Shown piece by piece: positions 6,921 through 13,022 of a DNA stretch of 13,022 nt. Source of the stretch: Chlorobiales bacterium (GTDB lineage Bacteria; Bacteroidota; Chlorobiia; Chlorobiales; Chlorobiaceae); NCBI GenBank assembly GCA_022360355.1, contig JAKSCY010000494.1:1-13022 (forward strand), in the 5' to 3' direction. The notes beneath the pieces were generated by a model. The model ran no database searches. It worked only from the letters and a program-made list of their open reading frames with translations, and was not told where the DNA came from. The position numbers and the translations under genes were made by a program. Position 1 is the stretch's first letter; each line of letters begins with the position of its first letter.

Positions 6921-8129
6921 TCAGGAAAACGCTTTCCCGATCCTCCCTACAGCCTCTTCCAGCTCACTGATTGAAGCGGCATAGGATAACCTGAGATTTT
7001 CAGGGGCACCGAAAGCTTCACCCGGCACTGTAGCGACATAATGATCTACAAGAAGATACTCGGCAATATCCGTCGAGCTTTTCATCTCTTTGCCGTTATA
7101 TGTTTTTCCCAGCAAACCGCTGATGGACGGGAAAATGTAGAATGCACCATCAGGCAACGTCGTGTTTATACCGGGAATTTCATTGAGCGCCTTGTACATA
7201 TAGTCCCGGCGTTTTGCAAACTCCTCTCTGCGCTCCTCGATAATCTGCTGATCACCGGTAAGAGCTGCAACCGCAGCCATCTGGGCAATGGAGTTGGCAT
7301 TGGATGTGGTCTGGGACTGTATTTTCCCGCAAGCACCGATCAGCCATTTAGGACCTGCAAGAAAACCGATACGCCAGCCTGTCATCGCATAGGTCTTTGA
7401 CACCCCGTTGCTGACAATAACCCGATCACGCATTTCTGGGATCCTTGCCGGTGAAAATGGCCTGGCATCGCCATAGACGATCTGGTCGTACATCTCATCG
7501 GAAACAACAAAAATCTCACGCTCTTCAAGAACCCTCATCAGTTCTTTGACCTCGTTTTCAGAATAGACAGCACCTGACGGATTGGACGGCGAGTTCAGAA
7601 TAAGCACTTTCGTTCTTTCGGTAATCGCAGCCTCGAGCTGTTCCGGCCTCATTTTGTAGCCGGATTCGAGCGTTGTCGGAACAATAATCGGCTCAGCTCC
7701 GGAAAGCCGGACCATCTCAGGAAAACTTACCCAGAAAGGAGCGGGAATGACAACCTCATCACCCTCCTCACATAATGCAAGAAGAGTATTTGCCAGGGTC
7801 TGTTTCCCCCCGTTGCTGATAATAATCTGGTCCGGTGTAAACTCGAGATCGTTATCCCGTTTGAACTTTTCAACAACAGCTTTTTTGAGTTCGGGGATAC
7901 CGGCATTGGCCGTATAACGGGTAAATCCCTTCCTGATAGCATCGATACCCGCCTCTGCGACAAAGTCAGGAGTAGGAAAATCAGGCTCACCGGCCGACAG
8001 GCTGACAATGTCCTTGCCCTCGGCTTTCATTTGTTTTGCAAGCCCTGTTATTTTCATGGTTTGCGACTCCTGCATGCTGAGGACCCGCCTGGTAAGGTAT
8101 TTTTCTCCGGGACTCTTGTTTGTACTCAT
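6921..8129 (-). CDS. aspC: Pyridoxal-phosphate aspartate aminotransferase (class I, subgroup Ib type)
   Basis: This 402-residue fold-type I aminotransferase probably interconverts aspartate/oxaloacetate and glutamate/2-oxoglutarate in the cytoplasm. The start shows the family [12 protein letters not shown] element (43-54). Further on are the PLP-contacting [11 protein letters not shown] (179-189) and [11 protein letters not shown] (210-220) stretches, and the Schiff-base lysine in [12 protein letters not shown] (Lys245). Near the C-terminus LRLSYAAS carries the substrate-carboxylate arginine. These features match the short Ib branch of bacterial and archaeal aspartate aminotransferases, some of which also accept prephenate, so arogenate formation cannot be excluded. 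Length is normal. It lies 26 bp downstream of coaD and 43 bp upstream of the acyltransferase gene, all on the minus strand. A later in-frame ATG (Met19) would shorten it, but the full start is plausible. Confidence 0.93.
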   Translation of the reverse strand: MSTNKSPGEKYLTRRVLSMQESQTMKITGLAKQMKAEGKDIVSLSAGEPDFPTPDFVAEAGIDAIRKGFTRYTANAGIPELKKAVVEKFKRDNDLEFTPDQIIISNGGKQTLANTLLALCEEGDEVVIPAPFWVSFPEMVRLSGAEPIIVPTTLESGYKMRPEQLEAAITERTKVLILNSPSNPSGAVYSENEVKELMRVLEEREIFVVSDEMYDQIVYGDARPFSPARIPEMRDRVIVSNGVSKTYAMTGWRIGFLAGPKWLIGACGKIQSQTTSNANSIAQMAAVAALTGDQQIIEERREEFAKRRDYMYKALNEIPGINTTLPDGAFYIFPSISGLLGKTYNGKEMKSSTDIAEYLLVDHYVATVPGEAFGAPENLRLSYAASISELEEAVGRIGKAFS

Positions 8130-8155
8130 GACGTTTCAGTGTTTTACATTAGCAT

Positions 8156-8653
8156 TTATTGAGCTTTCTGCTCTTCAAACTTCTTCTTCAACATCTCCAG
8201 AACATAGGGATGGACAAATTTACTGACATCTCCGCCGAGCAGGGCAACTTCCCTGATGATCGATGATGCCACATAGGTATATTTAACATTGGGCATAAGA
8301 AAAACAGTGGTTACTTCGGGATTCAGATGCCTGTTTAGAAGCGACATTTGAAATTCATACTCAAAATCCTTCACCTGACGTACACCGCGGATTATGGCTG
8401 TAGCGCCGGCGGTGCGAGCATATTCCGCCAGAAGACCACCATGCAGCACTTCAACCCGGATTCCAGCAAAAGATTCCGTAATAGTTTCGATCATGTCACA
8501 GCGTTCTTTAACGGAAAAAAGTGTCTTTTTCTTGCTGTTATCCGCGATAACAACGATAACCTGCTCAAAAATCGTAAGCGCCCGCTCAAGAACATCCAAA
8601 TGGCCATTTGTAAACGGGTCGAATGTACCAGGATAAATTGCAAGCTGCTTCAT
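8156..8653 (-). CDS. coaD: Phosphopantetheine adenylyltransferase
   Basis: CoaD transfers AMP from ATP to 4'-phosphopantetheine, giving dephospho-CoA, the penultimate step of coenzyme A synthesis in the cytoplasm. The 165-residue protein has the nucleotidyltransferase signature [12 protein letters not shown] (7-18, catalytic His18), the phosphopantetheine-contacting [12 protein letters not shown] (89-100), and the second ATP-binding motif VASSIIRE (128-135). Length is standard. The ATG is preceded by GGAGG with 7 nt spacing, one of the few clear Shine-Dalgarno sequences in this window. It follows rsmD by 50 bp; rsmD-coaD adjacency is widespread in bacteria, which supports both calls. Confidence 0.97.
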   Translation of the reverse strand: MKQLAIYPGTFDPFTNGHLDVLERALTIFEQVIVVIADNSKKKTLFSVKERCDMIETITESFAGIRVEVLHGGLLAEYARTAGATAIIRGVRQVKDFEYEFQMSLLNRHLNPEVTTVFLMPNVKYTYVASSIIREVALLGGDVSKFVHPYVLEMLKKKFEEQKAQ

Positions 8654-8680
8654 ACAGTGTCCTCCGGCGTATGTCTGACC

Positions 8681-8700
8681 GATCGTCTATTCAAACGATC
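8681..8700. repeat. Small hairpin in the rsmD-coaD gap
   Basis: GATCGT (8681-8686) and ACGATC (8695-8700) form a perfect 6-bp stem with an 8-nt loop just after the rsmD stop codon. There is no T-run, so a terminator is unlikely. It could be an mRNA stability element between the two genes, or chance. Confidence 0.25.
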
Positions 8701-8703
8701 AGC

Positions 8704-9237
8704 TCAGGAAAAAAATGAAACTCTCGTCATTCCGTAATCTTTATGAAAAGCATACTGCGGTACATCTTCAAAACCGTAACGGTTGCTGTGCTCAATAAGC
8801 AGCATACCGTTTTCCGCAAGCAGCCCGCTGCTGAAAATTTCCCGAATCAGGCCCCTGTAGTCCCGCCAGTTGTATGGTGGATCACAAAAGACAAGATCAT
8901 AGACATTTTTTTCGGTTTTAATAAACCGGGCTACACCTTTCTTTACAATTCTTACCCGGGATGATACCCCCAGTTCAGCCGCCGTCTGCCGCAATGATTT
9001 CAAAGACCGGACGTTGCTGTCGACAAAACAAACCTCTGCAGCTCCCCGGCTCAAAGCCTCGTAACCAAGCGAACCAAAACCGGCAAAAAGATCAAGGATC
9101 CTTGTTCCGGCAAGATCCATCCGCACGGAAAGTATATCGAACAGAGATTTTTTTACCCTGCTGCTGCAGGGACGGATAGAACCGGTTGTGCTACGCTGCA
9201 GTTTTTTCCCCTTGTATCTGCCTGATTGTATCTGCAC
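8704..9237 (-). CDS. rsmD: 16S rRNA (guanine966-N2)-methyltransferase
   Basis: RsmD methylates G966 of 16S rRNA in the small-subunit head, using S-adenosylmethionine. The 177-residue protein has the family start QIQSGRYKGKKL and SSRVKKSLFDIL, then SAM-binding motif I LDLFAGFGSLGYEALSRGA (48-66), an acidic motif II around FVDSN (71-75), and the catalytic DPPYN (119-123). Length matches the family. The start codon is GTG at 9235-9237, which places the ORF 8 bp after the transketolase-subunit stop, close enough for translational coupling. coaD follows 50 bp downstream. Confidence 0.95.
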   Translation of the reverse strand: MQIQSGRYKGKKLQRSTTGSIRPCSSRVKKSLFDILSVRMDLAGTRILDLFAGFGSLGYEALSRGAAEVCFVDSNVRSLKSLRQTAAELGVSSRVRIVKKGVARFIKTEKNVYDLVFCDPPYNWRDYRGLIREIFSSGLLAENGMLLIEHSNRYGFEDVPQYAFHKDYGMTRVSFFS

Positions 9238-9245
9238 TCTTTCAG

Positions 9246-10157
9246 CTAAAAATCACCGAAAGACGTTTCACCGAGTACCTCAAGAGCCTGTTCGCACTGC
9301 TCGGGAGAAGGAGGCTTTCCATGCCAGTTGGTATTGTCCGGCATTGTTCCCTCGAAAAACGGCACCCCTTTACCCATAACCGTAACTGCGAGAATAACCG
9401 ACGGCTTTGTCCTCTCCTTTATCGACAGGATCTTTTCCGTCACGGCGACAATATCTTCTATATCATTGCCGTCACACTGATACACCACCCAGCCGAATGA
9501 GCGCCATTTTTCAGCAAAAGGCTCAATATTCATGACGTCACTGACCTCACCGTCAATTTGCTGGTTGTTGTAATCAACGATGCCGACAAGATTACCAAGT
9601 CCGTAATGCGCCGCACTCATCGCAGCTTCCCATATTTGCCCTTCCTGACACTCACCATCGCCCATAAGACAGAAAACATCCCCGGAACACCCGTCCAGAC
9701 GTTTTCCAAGAGCCGCACCCACTGCAGCAGAAAGTCCTTGCCCGAGAGAACCGGATGCCATGTGTATTCCCGGCAACCCTGCCTCTGAAGCAGGATGTCC
9801 CTGCAGATAGCTGTTTATCTGGCGCAACGAGTAAAGCTCTTCAAGCTGAAAATAGCCGCTTCGTGCAAGTACACTGTACCATACCGGAACAATATGGCCG
9901 TTGGAAAGAAAAAGCATATCCCGGTCTGCAGTTCCCCTGAAATCGTGCGGATCATGACGCATGACTTTGAAATACAAAGCGGTAAACACATCGGCCATCC
10001 CCAGTGAACCACCCGTGTGTCCCGATGATGCCCTGGTGAGCATGCGCACGACATCGCGCCGCACCTGACAGGCCATCTCCTTCAATTCCTCTATGGATTC
10101 CAGCGCAACGGTTTTTCCTTTTTTGTCTTCAGGATAAGGCTTTATATCTTTTGCCAT
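9246..10157 (-). CDS. Transketolase, N-terminal (thiamine diphosphate-binding) subunit
   Basis: This 303-residue protein covers only the N-terminal, pyrophosphate-binding half of transketolase, which moves two-carbon ketol units between sugar phosphates. Visible landmarks are SGHTGGSLG (45-53), the QGHP segment (119-122), GSLGQGLS (136-143), and the ThDP motif GDGECQEG (166-173) ending in DYNN (195-198). The length fits the small-subunit form found in split transketolases, so it is not a truncated relic. The gene for the pyrimidine-binding and C-terminal half normally follows directly, but here the next gene is rsmD (8 bp away) and the preceding one is a DedA-family gene. A partner must be encoded elsewhere if the enzyme is active as a transketolase. 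1-deoxyxylulose-5-phosphate synthase-like activity is unlikely given the transketolase-type motifs. A TATAAT box lies about 35 bp upstream of the start. Confidence 0.92.
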   Translation of the reverse strand: MAKDIKPYPEDKKGKTVALESIEELKEMACQVRRDVVRMLTRASSGHTGGSLGMADVFTALYFKVMRHDPHDFRGTADRDMLFLSNGHIVPVWYSVLARSGYFQLEELYSLRQINSYLQGHPASEAGLPGIHMASGSLGQGLSAAVGAALGKRLDGCSGDVFCLMGDGECQEGQIWEAAMSAAHYGLGNLVGIVDYNNQQIDGEVSDVMNIEPFAEKWRSFGWVVYQCDGNDIEDIVAVTEKILSIKERTKPSVILAVTVMGKGVPFFEGTMPDNTNWHGKPPSPEQCEQALEVLGETSFGDF

Positions 10158-10192
10158 TACTTGTAGTTCCGTACTTCTTGAATGGTTATGGT

Positions 10193-10223
10193 ATTATAAT
10201 GCAGAATGTAAAGGTAACTGCAA
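10193..10223 (-). promoter_or_regulatory. Candidate promoter for the transketolase-subunit/rsmD/coaD genes
   Basis: On the minus strand a consensus TATAAT (10193-10198) lies in the 86-bp gap before the transketolase gene. The best -35 is TTGCAG (10218-10223), with a long 19-bp spacer. The -10 match and position suggest an internal start within the long minus-strand array; the non-ideal spacing suggests modest strength or activator help. Confidence 0.4.
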
Positions 10224-10243
10224 AGGCATAAAATTCCAACAAG

Positions 10244-10891
10244 CTATCCACCCTCTCTTTTCCTCCGTTCTCTCACATATCTGAAGAGCGCAACAAACAC
10301 AATCAGAAAAAAAACCAGAGAAAGAGGAGTGCTGTACAATGCCATGTATGCCCCGATCTCCTGCCAGTTTTCACCCAGGAAATATCCTCCACTGAGCAAC
10401 AGCATATACCAGACAAGTGAGCTTGCAAAAGCCGCAGCAAAAACACCGGCAACATTGAGATGCATGAAACCCGCCATTACCGATATGATAGCACGGGAAC
10501 CGAAAAGAAACCTGTTTATCAGAACTGCAAAATAGCCGTGCGAGGAAAACCGCAGGCGAGCCGCTTCCATCAGGTCGGGCGGAAACATCCTGTGAACAGC
10601 TCTTACCAGCCCGTGCCTGACCATGCTTTCTCCCCGGGCATAGATTTTGAGCCCGACTTTCCGGCTCAGGAGAAACATGAGCATGAAACCCAGCGTCGAC
10701 CCGGCAGATGCAAATGTTACCGAGCAACCGAAATCGATATCACTGGAGAACGTCAGGTAGCCGATAAACGCAACGGGGACATCGCCCGGAACAGGCGGCA
10801 CAACGTTCTCCAGAAAAGAGATGAAAAACAGGAAAAGATATATCGCAACAGGATCTGCAAACCGCAGATATTCTACAATACTTTCAAGCAT
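10244..10891 (-). CDS. DedA-family inner-membrane protein (VTT domain)
   Basis: This 215-residue polytopic membrane protein belongs to the DedA/VTT family, whose bacterial members act in membrane-lipid homeostasis, some as undecaprenyl-phosphate or phospholipid translocases (scramblase or flippase). The signature ENVVPPVPGD (28-37) marks the first re-entrant loop, and NRFLFGSRAIISVMAGFMHL (126-145) is the second conserved region with the functional arginines. Hydrophobic segments run at about 13-30, 38-50, 58-76, 135-165 and 184-204, and the C-terminus is basic and cytoplasmic. Length is typical. It starts 26 bp after the purC stop, so the two are probably co-transcribed. Which DedA paralogue this is, and its exact substrate, cannot be told from sequence alone. 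Confidence 0.9.
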   Translation of the reverse strand: MLESIVEYLRFADPVAIYLFLFFISFLENVVPPVPGDVPVAFIGYLTFSSDIDFGCSVTFASAGSTLGFMLMFLLSRKVGLKIYARGESMVRHGLVRAVHRMFPPDLMEAARLRFSSHGYFAVLINRFLFGSRAIISVMAGFMHLNVAGVFAAAFASSLVWYMLLLSGGYFLGENWQEIGAYMALYSTPLSLVFFLIVFVALFRYVRERRKREGG

Positions 10892-10917
10892 CTGTTCCAG
10901 CGGCTCATGACCGCGAG

Positions 10918-11628
10918 CTATTGCAGGTCAAGCACCCTTTTTTCGACCTCCGAATAGGCGTCTTCCACCCCTCCGAGATCAAAACGGAAACGGTCCTTGT
11001 CCATCTTTTCTCCTGTATCCAGGTCCCAGAAACGGCAGGTATCGGGACTTATCTCGTCGCCGAGAAGAATCTCGCCTTTATGTCTGCCGAACTCGAGCTT
11101 GAAATCAACAAGATTGAGCTTGCGGTCTGCAAAAAAGCTTTTCATAAGCGTATTGATTTTCGCAGCCTGCTCCTTGAGCGTGTCAAGTTCTTCATAGGTC
11201 GCCAGACCGAGTGCAACAGCATGACTTTCGTTCATCAAAGGATCATCGAGATCGTCATCCTTGAGATACAGCTCGATAATAGGATGTTCAAGCTTGGTTC
11301 CTTCCTGAAAACCGTAGCGCTTTACCAGCGAACCTGCCGCGACATTTCTTGCTACAACTTCTACCTTGATAATCTCAAGATACTTGCAGAGCATGTCCCT
11401 GTCGGAAAGTTTTTCGACAAAATGGTTCGCCACCCCGTTACCGGTGAGATAGGTAAAAAGTTTGCAGGAAATTGCATTGTTCACAATCCCCTTGTTGCTG
11501 ATCGTACCTTTTTTCTTGTTATTGAAAGCAGTGGCGTCATCTTTGAACTCCTGAATAACAAGATCATTATTATCGGTCAGAAAAACTTTCTTTGCTTTTC
11601 CTTCGTGAAGAAGCTGTGTTTTATTCAT
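10918..11628 (-). CDS. purC: Phosphoribosylaminoimidazole-succinocarboxamide (SAICAR) synthase
   Basis: PurC condenses CAIR with aspartate using ATP to make SAICAR in de novo purine synthesis. The 236-residue protein is the usual length for the bacterial single-domain form. It begins with the ATP-binding segment LLHEGKAKKVF (6-16), has VVARNVAAGSLVKRYG in the middle, and carries both family signatures, LVDFKLEFGR (173-182) and GDEISPDTCRFWD (190-202). It is the first gene of the minus-strand array. Its ATG lies only 49 bp from the ATG of the divergent EamA-type transporter, an AT-rich gap that must hold both start regions. No other purine genes are in the window. Confidence 0.97.
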   Translation of the reverse strand: MNKTQLLHEGKAKKVFLTDNNDLVIQEFKDDATAFNNKKKGTISNKGIVNNAISCKLFTYLTGNGVANHFVEKLSDRDMLCKYLEIIKVEVVARNVAAGSLVKRYGFQEGTKLEHPIIELYLKDDDLDDPLMNESHAVALGLATYEELDTLKEQAAKINTLMKSFFADRKLNLVDFKLEFGRHKGEILLGDEISPDTCRFWDLDTGEKMDKDRFRFDLGGVEDAYSEVEKRVLDLQ

Positions 11629-11677
11629 GATATAGTTATATGATTTATGTTATAAAATAATCTTTACCCCGCCGGCC

Positions 11678-12118
11678 ATGAAAACACCCAATATCTACCT
11701 GTCACTGATCATAACCGTATCAATACTCGGATCGCTGCCGATCCTTGAAAAGATAACGCTGGCAAAGATGAATGTCACGCAGATGATTTTTTACAGAAGC
11801 CTGTCTCAAACAATCATCCTCGGCATTGTTGTATGGTTCGGGACCACATCACTCTCAGCTGGCATCCCGATAAAATATACAGTATACGCACTTCTGCAGG
11901 GAGTTGCTATTACCGTCATGCTTTTCTTCTATCTGTCGGCAATCAAAACAACCGATGTATCCTTTGTAAACCCGGTTATTGCCGCATCTCCTCTCATAAC
12001 CTATACACTGGCTGTTGTTATTCTCAACGAGCCGCTCAATTTTATAAGGCTGTCAGGAGTAATTCTCGTTGTAGGAGGTATAATACTGATTCTTTACAGC
12101 AAACAAGCTACACCATAA
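11678..12118 (+). CDS. Half-size EamA/DMT-superfamily membrane transporter
   Basis: A 146-residue hydrophobic protein with a single EamA-like unit. Helices are visible at about 6-24, 36-55, 66-88, 91-113 and 120-141, with the family-like end in which LNEPLNFIRLSGVILVVGGIIL leads into the last helix. Full-length EamA permeases have two such units (about 300 aa); single-unit forms work as dimers. There is no sign of a second half downstream: the frame ends in a normal stop and the minus-strand gene ends 20 bp further on. Members export or import small metabolites, and the substrate cannot be predicted here. It is divergent from purC with 49 bp between starts. No Shine-Dalgarno sequence is seen. 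Confidence 0.8.
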   Translation: MKTPNIYLSLIITVSILGSLPILEKITLAKMNVTQMIFYRSLSQTIILGIVVWFGTTSLSAGIPIKYTVYALLQGVAITVMLFFYLSAIKTTDVSFVNPVIAASPLITYTLAVVILNEPLNFIRLSGVILVVGGIILILYSKQATP

Positions 12119-12138
12119 AAAACAGTGCTTATCAATGC

Positions 12139-12537
12139 CTATCCTTTTTCTTCATCGTTTGCCCGCTGAACGGCTCCACGGAGAACAATATTCACCTGAT
12201 CATCCGTCAGCCCTTTTTCCATCAGAAAATTCATAAACCGAAACACTCCGAGATCGGAAAGCATCGCCTTCGGCTGGTCCTCTTCACGCAGTCCTCTTGA
12301 TCTGCAGTGCTCTTCAGCCGTATCAATCCAGTTTGCGATAAACTGCTCCGACTTGCCGTCATTGCTGAAATAGTCGGTGACAATACGCACAACATCAGGT
12401 CGGGACGGCTCCGGATTCTCGCTGAATATCTGCTGCATCTCCCGCGATATGTTCGCCAGAACGTCTACAGCCTCCCTGTCAAGCGCCTCTTCGAGAATAT
12501 CCTTTGCCTTCTCTTTAACATCGAACTTTTTAGCCAT
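12139..12537 (-). CDS. Conserved-looking soluble protein of unknown function (132 aa)
   Basis: I do not recognise this family. The 132-residue product has no signal peptide or membrane segment, is rich in Asp and Glu, and looks largely helical. Distinct parts are a charged N-terminus (KKFDVKEKAKDILEEAL), a segment VVRIVTDYFSNDGKSEQFIANW (49-70), a single cysteine (Cys78), and a C-terminal helical region LGVFRFMNFLMEKGLTDDQV (96-115). Clean codon-like structure, an ATG start and no competing frame suggest a real gene. It is convergent with the EamA-type gene (20 bp between ends) and divergent from the endonuclease/exonuclease/phosphatase gene. It may be restricted to the lineage. Confidence 0.75.
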   Translation of the reverse strand: MAKKFDVKEKAKDILEEALDREAVDVLANISREMQQIFSENPEPSRPDVVRIVTDYFSNDGKSEQFIANWIDTAEEHCRSRGLREEDQPKAMLSDLGVFRFMNFLMEKGLTDDQVNIVLRGAVQRANDEEKG

Positions 12538-12698
12538 ACTGCCGTTGATCGTTGGATGTTTATGCTTCGGGTAGTTAAAAATTCCGAGATAAGTTACATA
12601 TCATTCTTGTAAAGAAAAAAAAATTGTGATTTCCGGCAATGCAAAAGGCAGCCTCATAGCCAATATCCCCGGCGGCGCACCTCCCATCCATAGTAACA
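12538..12698. other. Divergent intergenic region
   Basis: This 161-bp region separates the starts of the 132-aa gene (minus) and the exported phosphatase/nuclease-family gene (plus). On the minus strand TTTACA (12608-12613) followed after 16 bp by TATCTC (12586-12591) is a weak promoter candidate for the 132-aa gene. A run of nine A residues lies near 12614-12623. No RNA gene or clear operator is seen. Confidence 0.4.
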
Positions 12699-13022
12699 AT
12701 GCGACTGACAACCGGCTTCATATACATTGTAATCCTTGCATCACTCTCCCTTTTACTCCCGAGGGAAAAAGTTCATGCCGATGACGACACACTCACCATG
12801 ATGTGGTGGAACGTCGAGAATTTGTTTGACACCCGTGACGATCCTGCAACCGAGGACAGCGAATTCACACCGGAGGGAAGGAAACGGTGGACCGAAAAAA
12901 AGCTTCTCTTGAAACACATGCGACTCTCCCACATTATCAAGGTTGTCCGTCTGAAAACCGGCTCATATCCCGGCATTCTTGTTCTCGGCGAGGTTGAAAA
13001 CAAGGAGGTCTTCAACAAACTG
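12699..13022 (+). CDS. Exported endonuclease/exonuclease/phosphatase-family protein (5' part)
   Basis: From an ATG at 12699-12701 the plus-strand frame stays open for 108 codons to the window edge. The first 27 residues form a Sec signal peptide: MRLTTG, a hydrophobic core IYIVILASLSLLL, and a VHA/DD cleavage site. The mature start reads MMWWNVENLFDTRDDP (34-49), followed by DSEFTPEGRKRWTEKK (54-69), and later ILVLGEVEN (93-101). This is the typical opening of secreted endonuclease/exonuclease/phosphatase (EEP) domain proteins; the Asn of WNVEN and the Glu of GEVEN are the expected metal and active-site residues. The full protein should be around 330-360 residues, so roughly a third is present. 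Substrate (nucleic acid, sugar phosphate or lipid phosphate) cannot be told. No Shine-Dalgarno sequence is seen. Confidence 0.85.
   Translation, partial: MRLTTGFIYIVILASLSLLLPREKVHADDDTLTMMWWNVENLFDTRDDPATEDSEFTPEGRKRWTEKKLLLKHMRLSHIIKVVRLKTGSYPGILVLGEVENKEVFNKL

Noticed and set aside
8681..8700. Hairpin after rsmD as an intrinsic terminator
   Set aside because: The stem is only 6 bp and no T-run follows on either strand; coaD lies close downstream.
9246..10157. Transketolase gene truncated by frameshift
   Set aside because: The ORF ends at a normal point for an N-terminal subunit, and rsmD begins 8 bp later; no remnant of the second half is seen in any frame downstream.
10921..11643. Long plus-strand ORF (240 codons) exactly opposite purC
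   Set aside because: It mirrors purC almost end to end, which is what antisense shadow frames of a coding gene produce. Its translation has no recognisable motif, while purC has both family signatures.
12773..13018. Minus-strand ORF of 81 codons at the right edge
   Set aside because: It is the shadow of the plus-strand exported EEP-family gene, whose signal peptide and WNVEN/GEVEN motifs are convincing.

Overview
The window looks like ordinary chromosomal DNA from a green sulfur bacterium (Chlorobi, Chlorobium/Prosthecochloris-like). That placement is inference from protein character and gene content, not from a database search. No CRISPR array, insertion sequence, integrase, rRNA operon or phage gene is visible.

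Left part (1-2500): an amino/keto-skewed, A+C-rich left edge that may hold the start of a minus-strand membrane-protein gene; a plus-strand sterol-desaturase/fatty-acid-hydroxylase family gene with a strong -35 box, two dyads and almost no 5' leader; a convergent minus-strand gene for an exported NamZ-type (DUF1343) exo-muramidase; and an easily missed 51-codon minus-strand ORF encoding a two-helix membrane hairpin.

Central part (2732-11628): a continuous minus-strand array, in transcription order purC, dedA-family, transketolase N-terminal subunit, rsmD, coaD, aspartate aminotransferase, LPLAT-family acyltransferase (possible carotenoid-glycoside acyltransferase), PSP1/RicT-like protein, metG, then an initiator tRNA-fMet with its own intrinsic terminator. 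Gaps are mostly 8-50 bp, consistent with one or a few operons. A consensus TATAAT upstream of the transketolase gene suggests an internal promoter. The genes cover purine synthesis, sugar-phosphate metabolism, rRNA methylation, CoA synthesis, amino-acid metabolism, lipid or pigment acylation and translation initiation. They look like a housekeeping neighbourhood rather than one pathway, although MetRS next to the initiator tRNA is a functional pairing.

Right part (11678-13022): a half-size EamA/DMT-type transporter divergent from purC; a 132-aa soluble acidic protein of unknown function on the minus strand; and, divergent from it, the first 108 codons of an exported endonuclease/exonuclease/phosphatase-family protein that runs off the window.

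No dramatic new system is evident. The points most worth a second look are the transketolase N-terminal subunit without an adjacent partner, the tRNA-fMet/metG linkage with an unusual C1xC72 mismatch, the acyltransferase with FPQG in place of FPEG, the 51-aa membrane hairpin, and a diiron oxygenase-type enzyme in what appears to be an anaerobic lineage.
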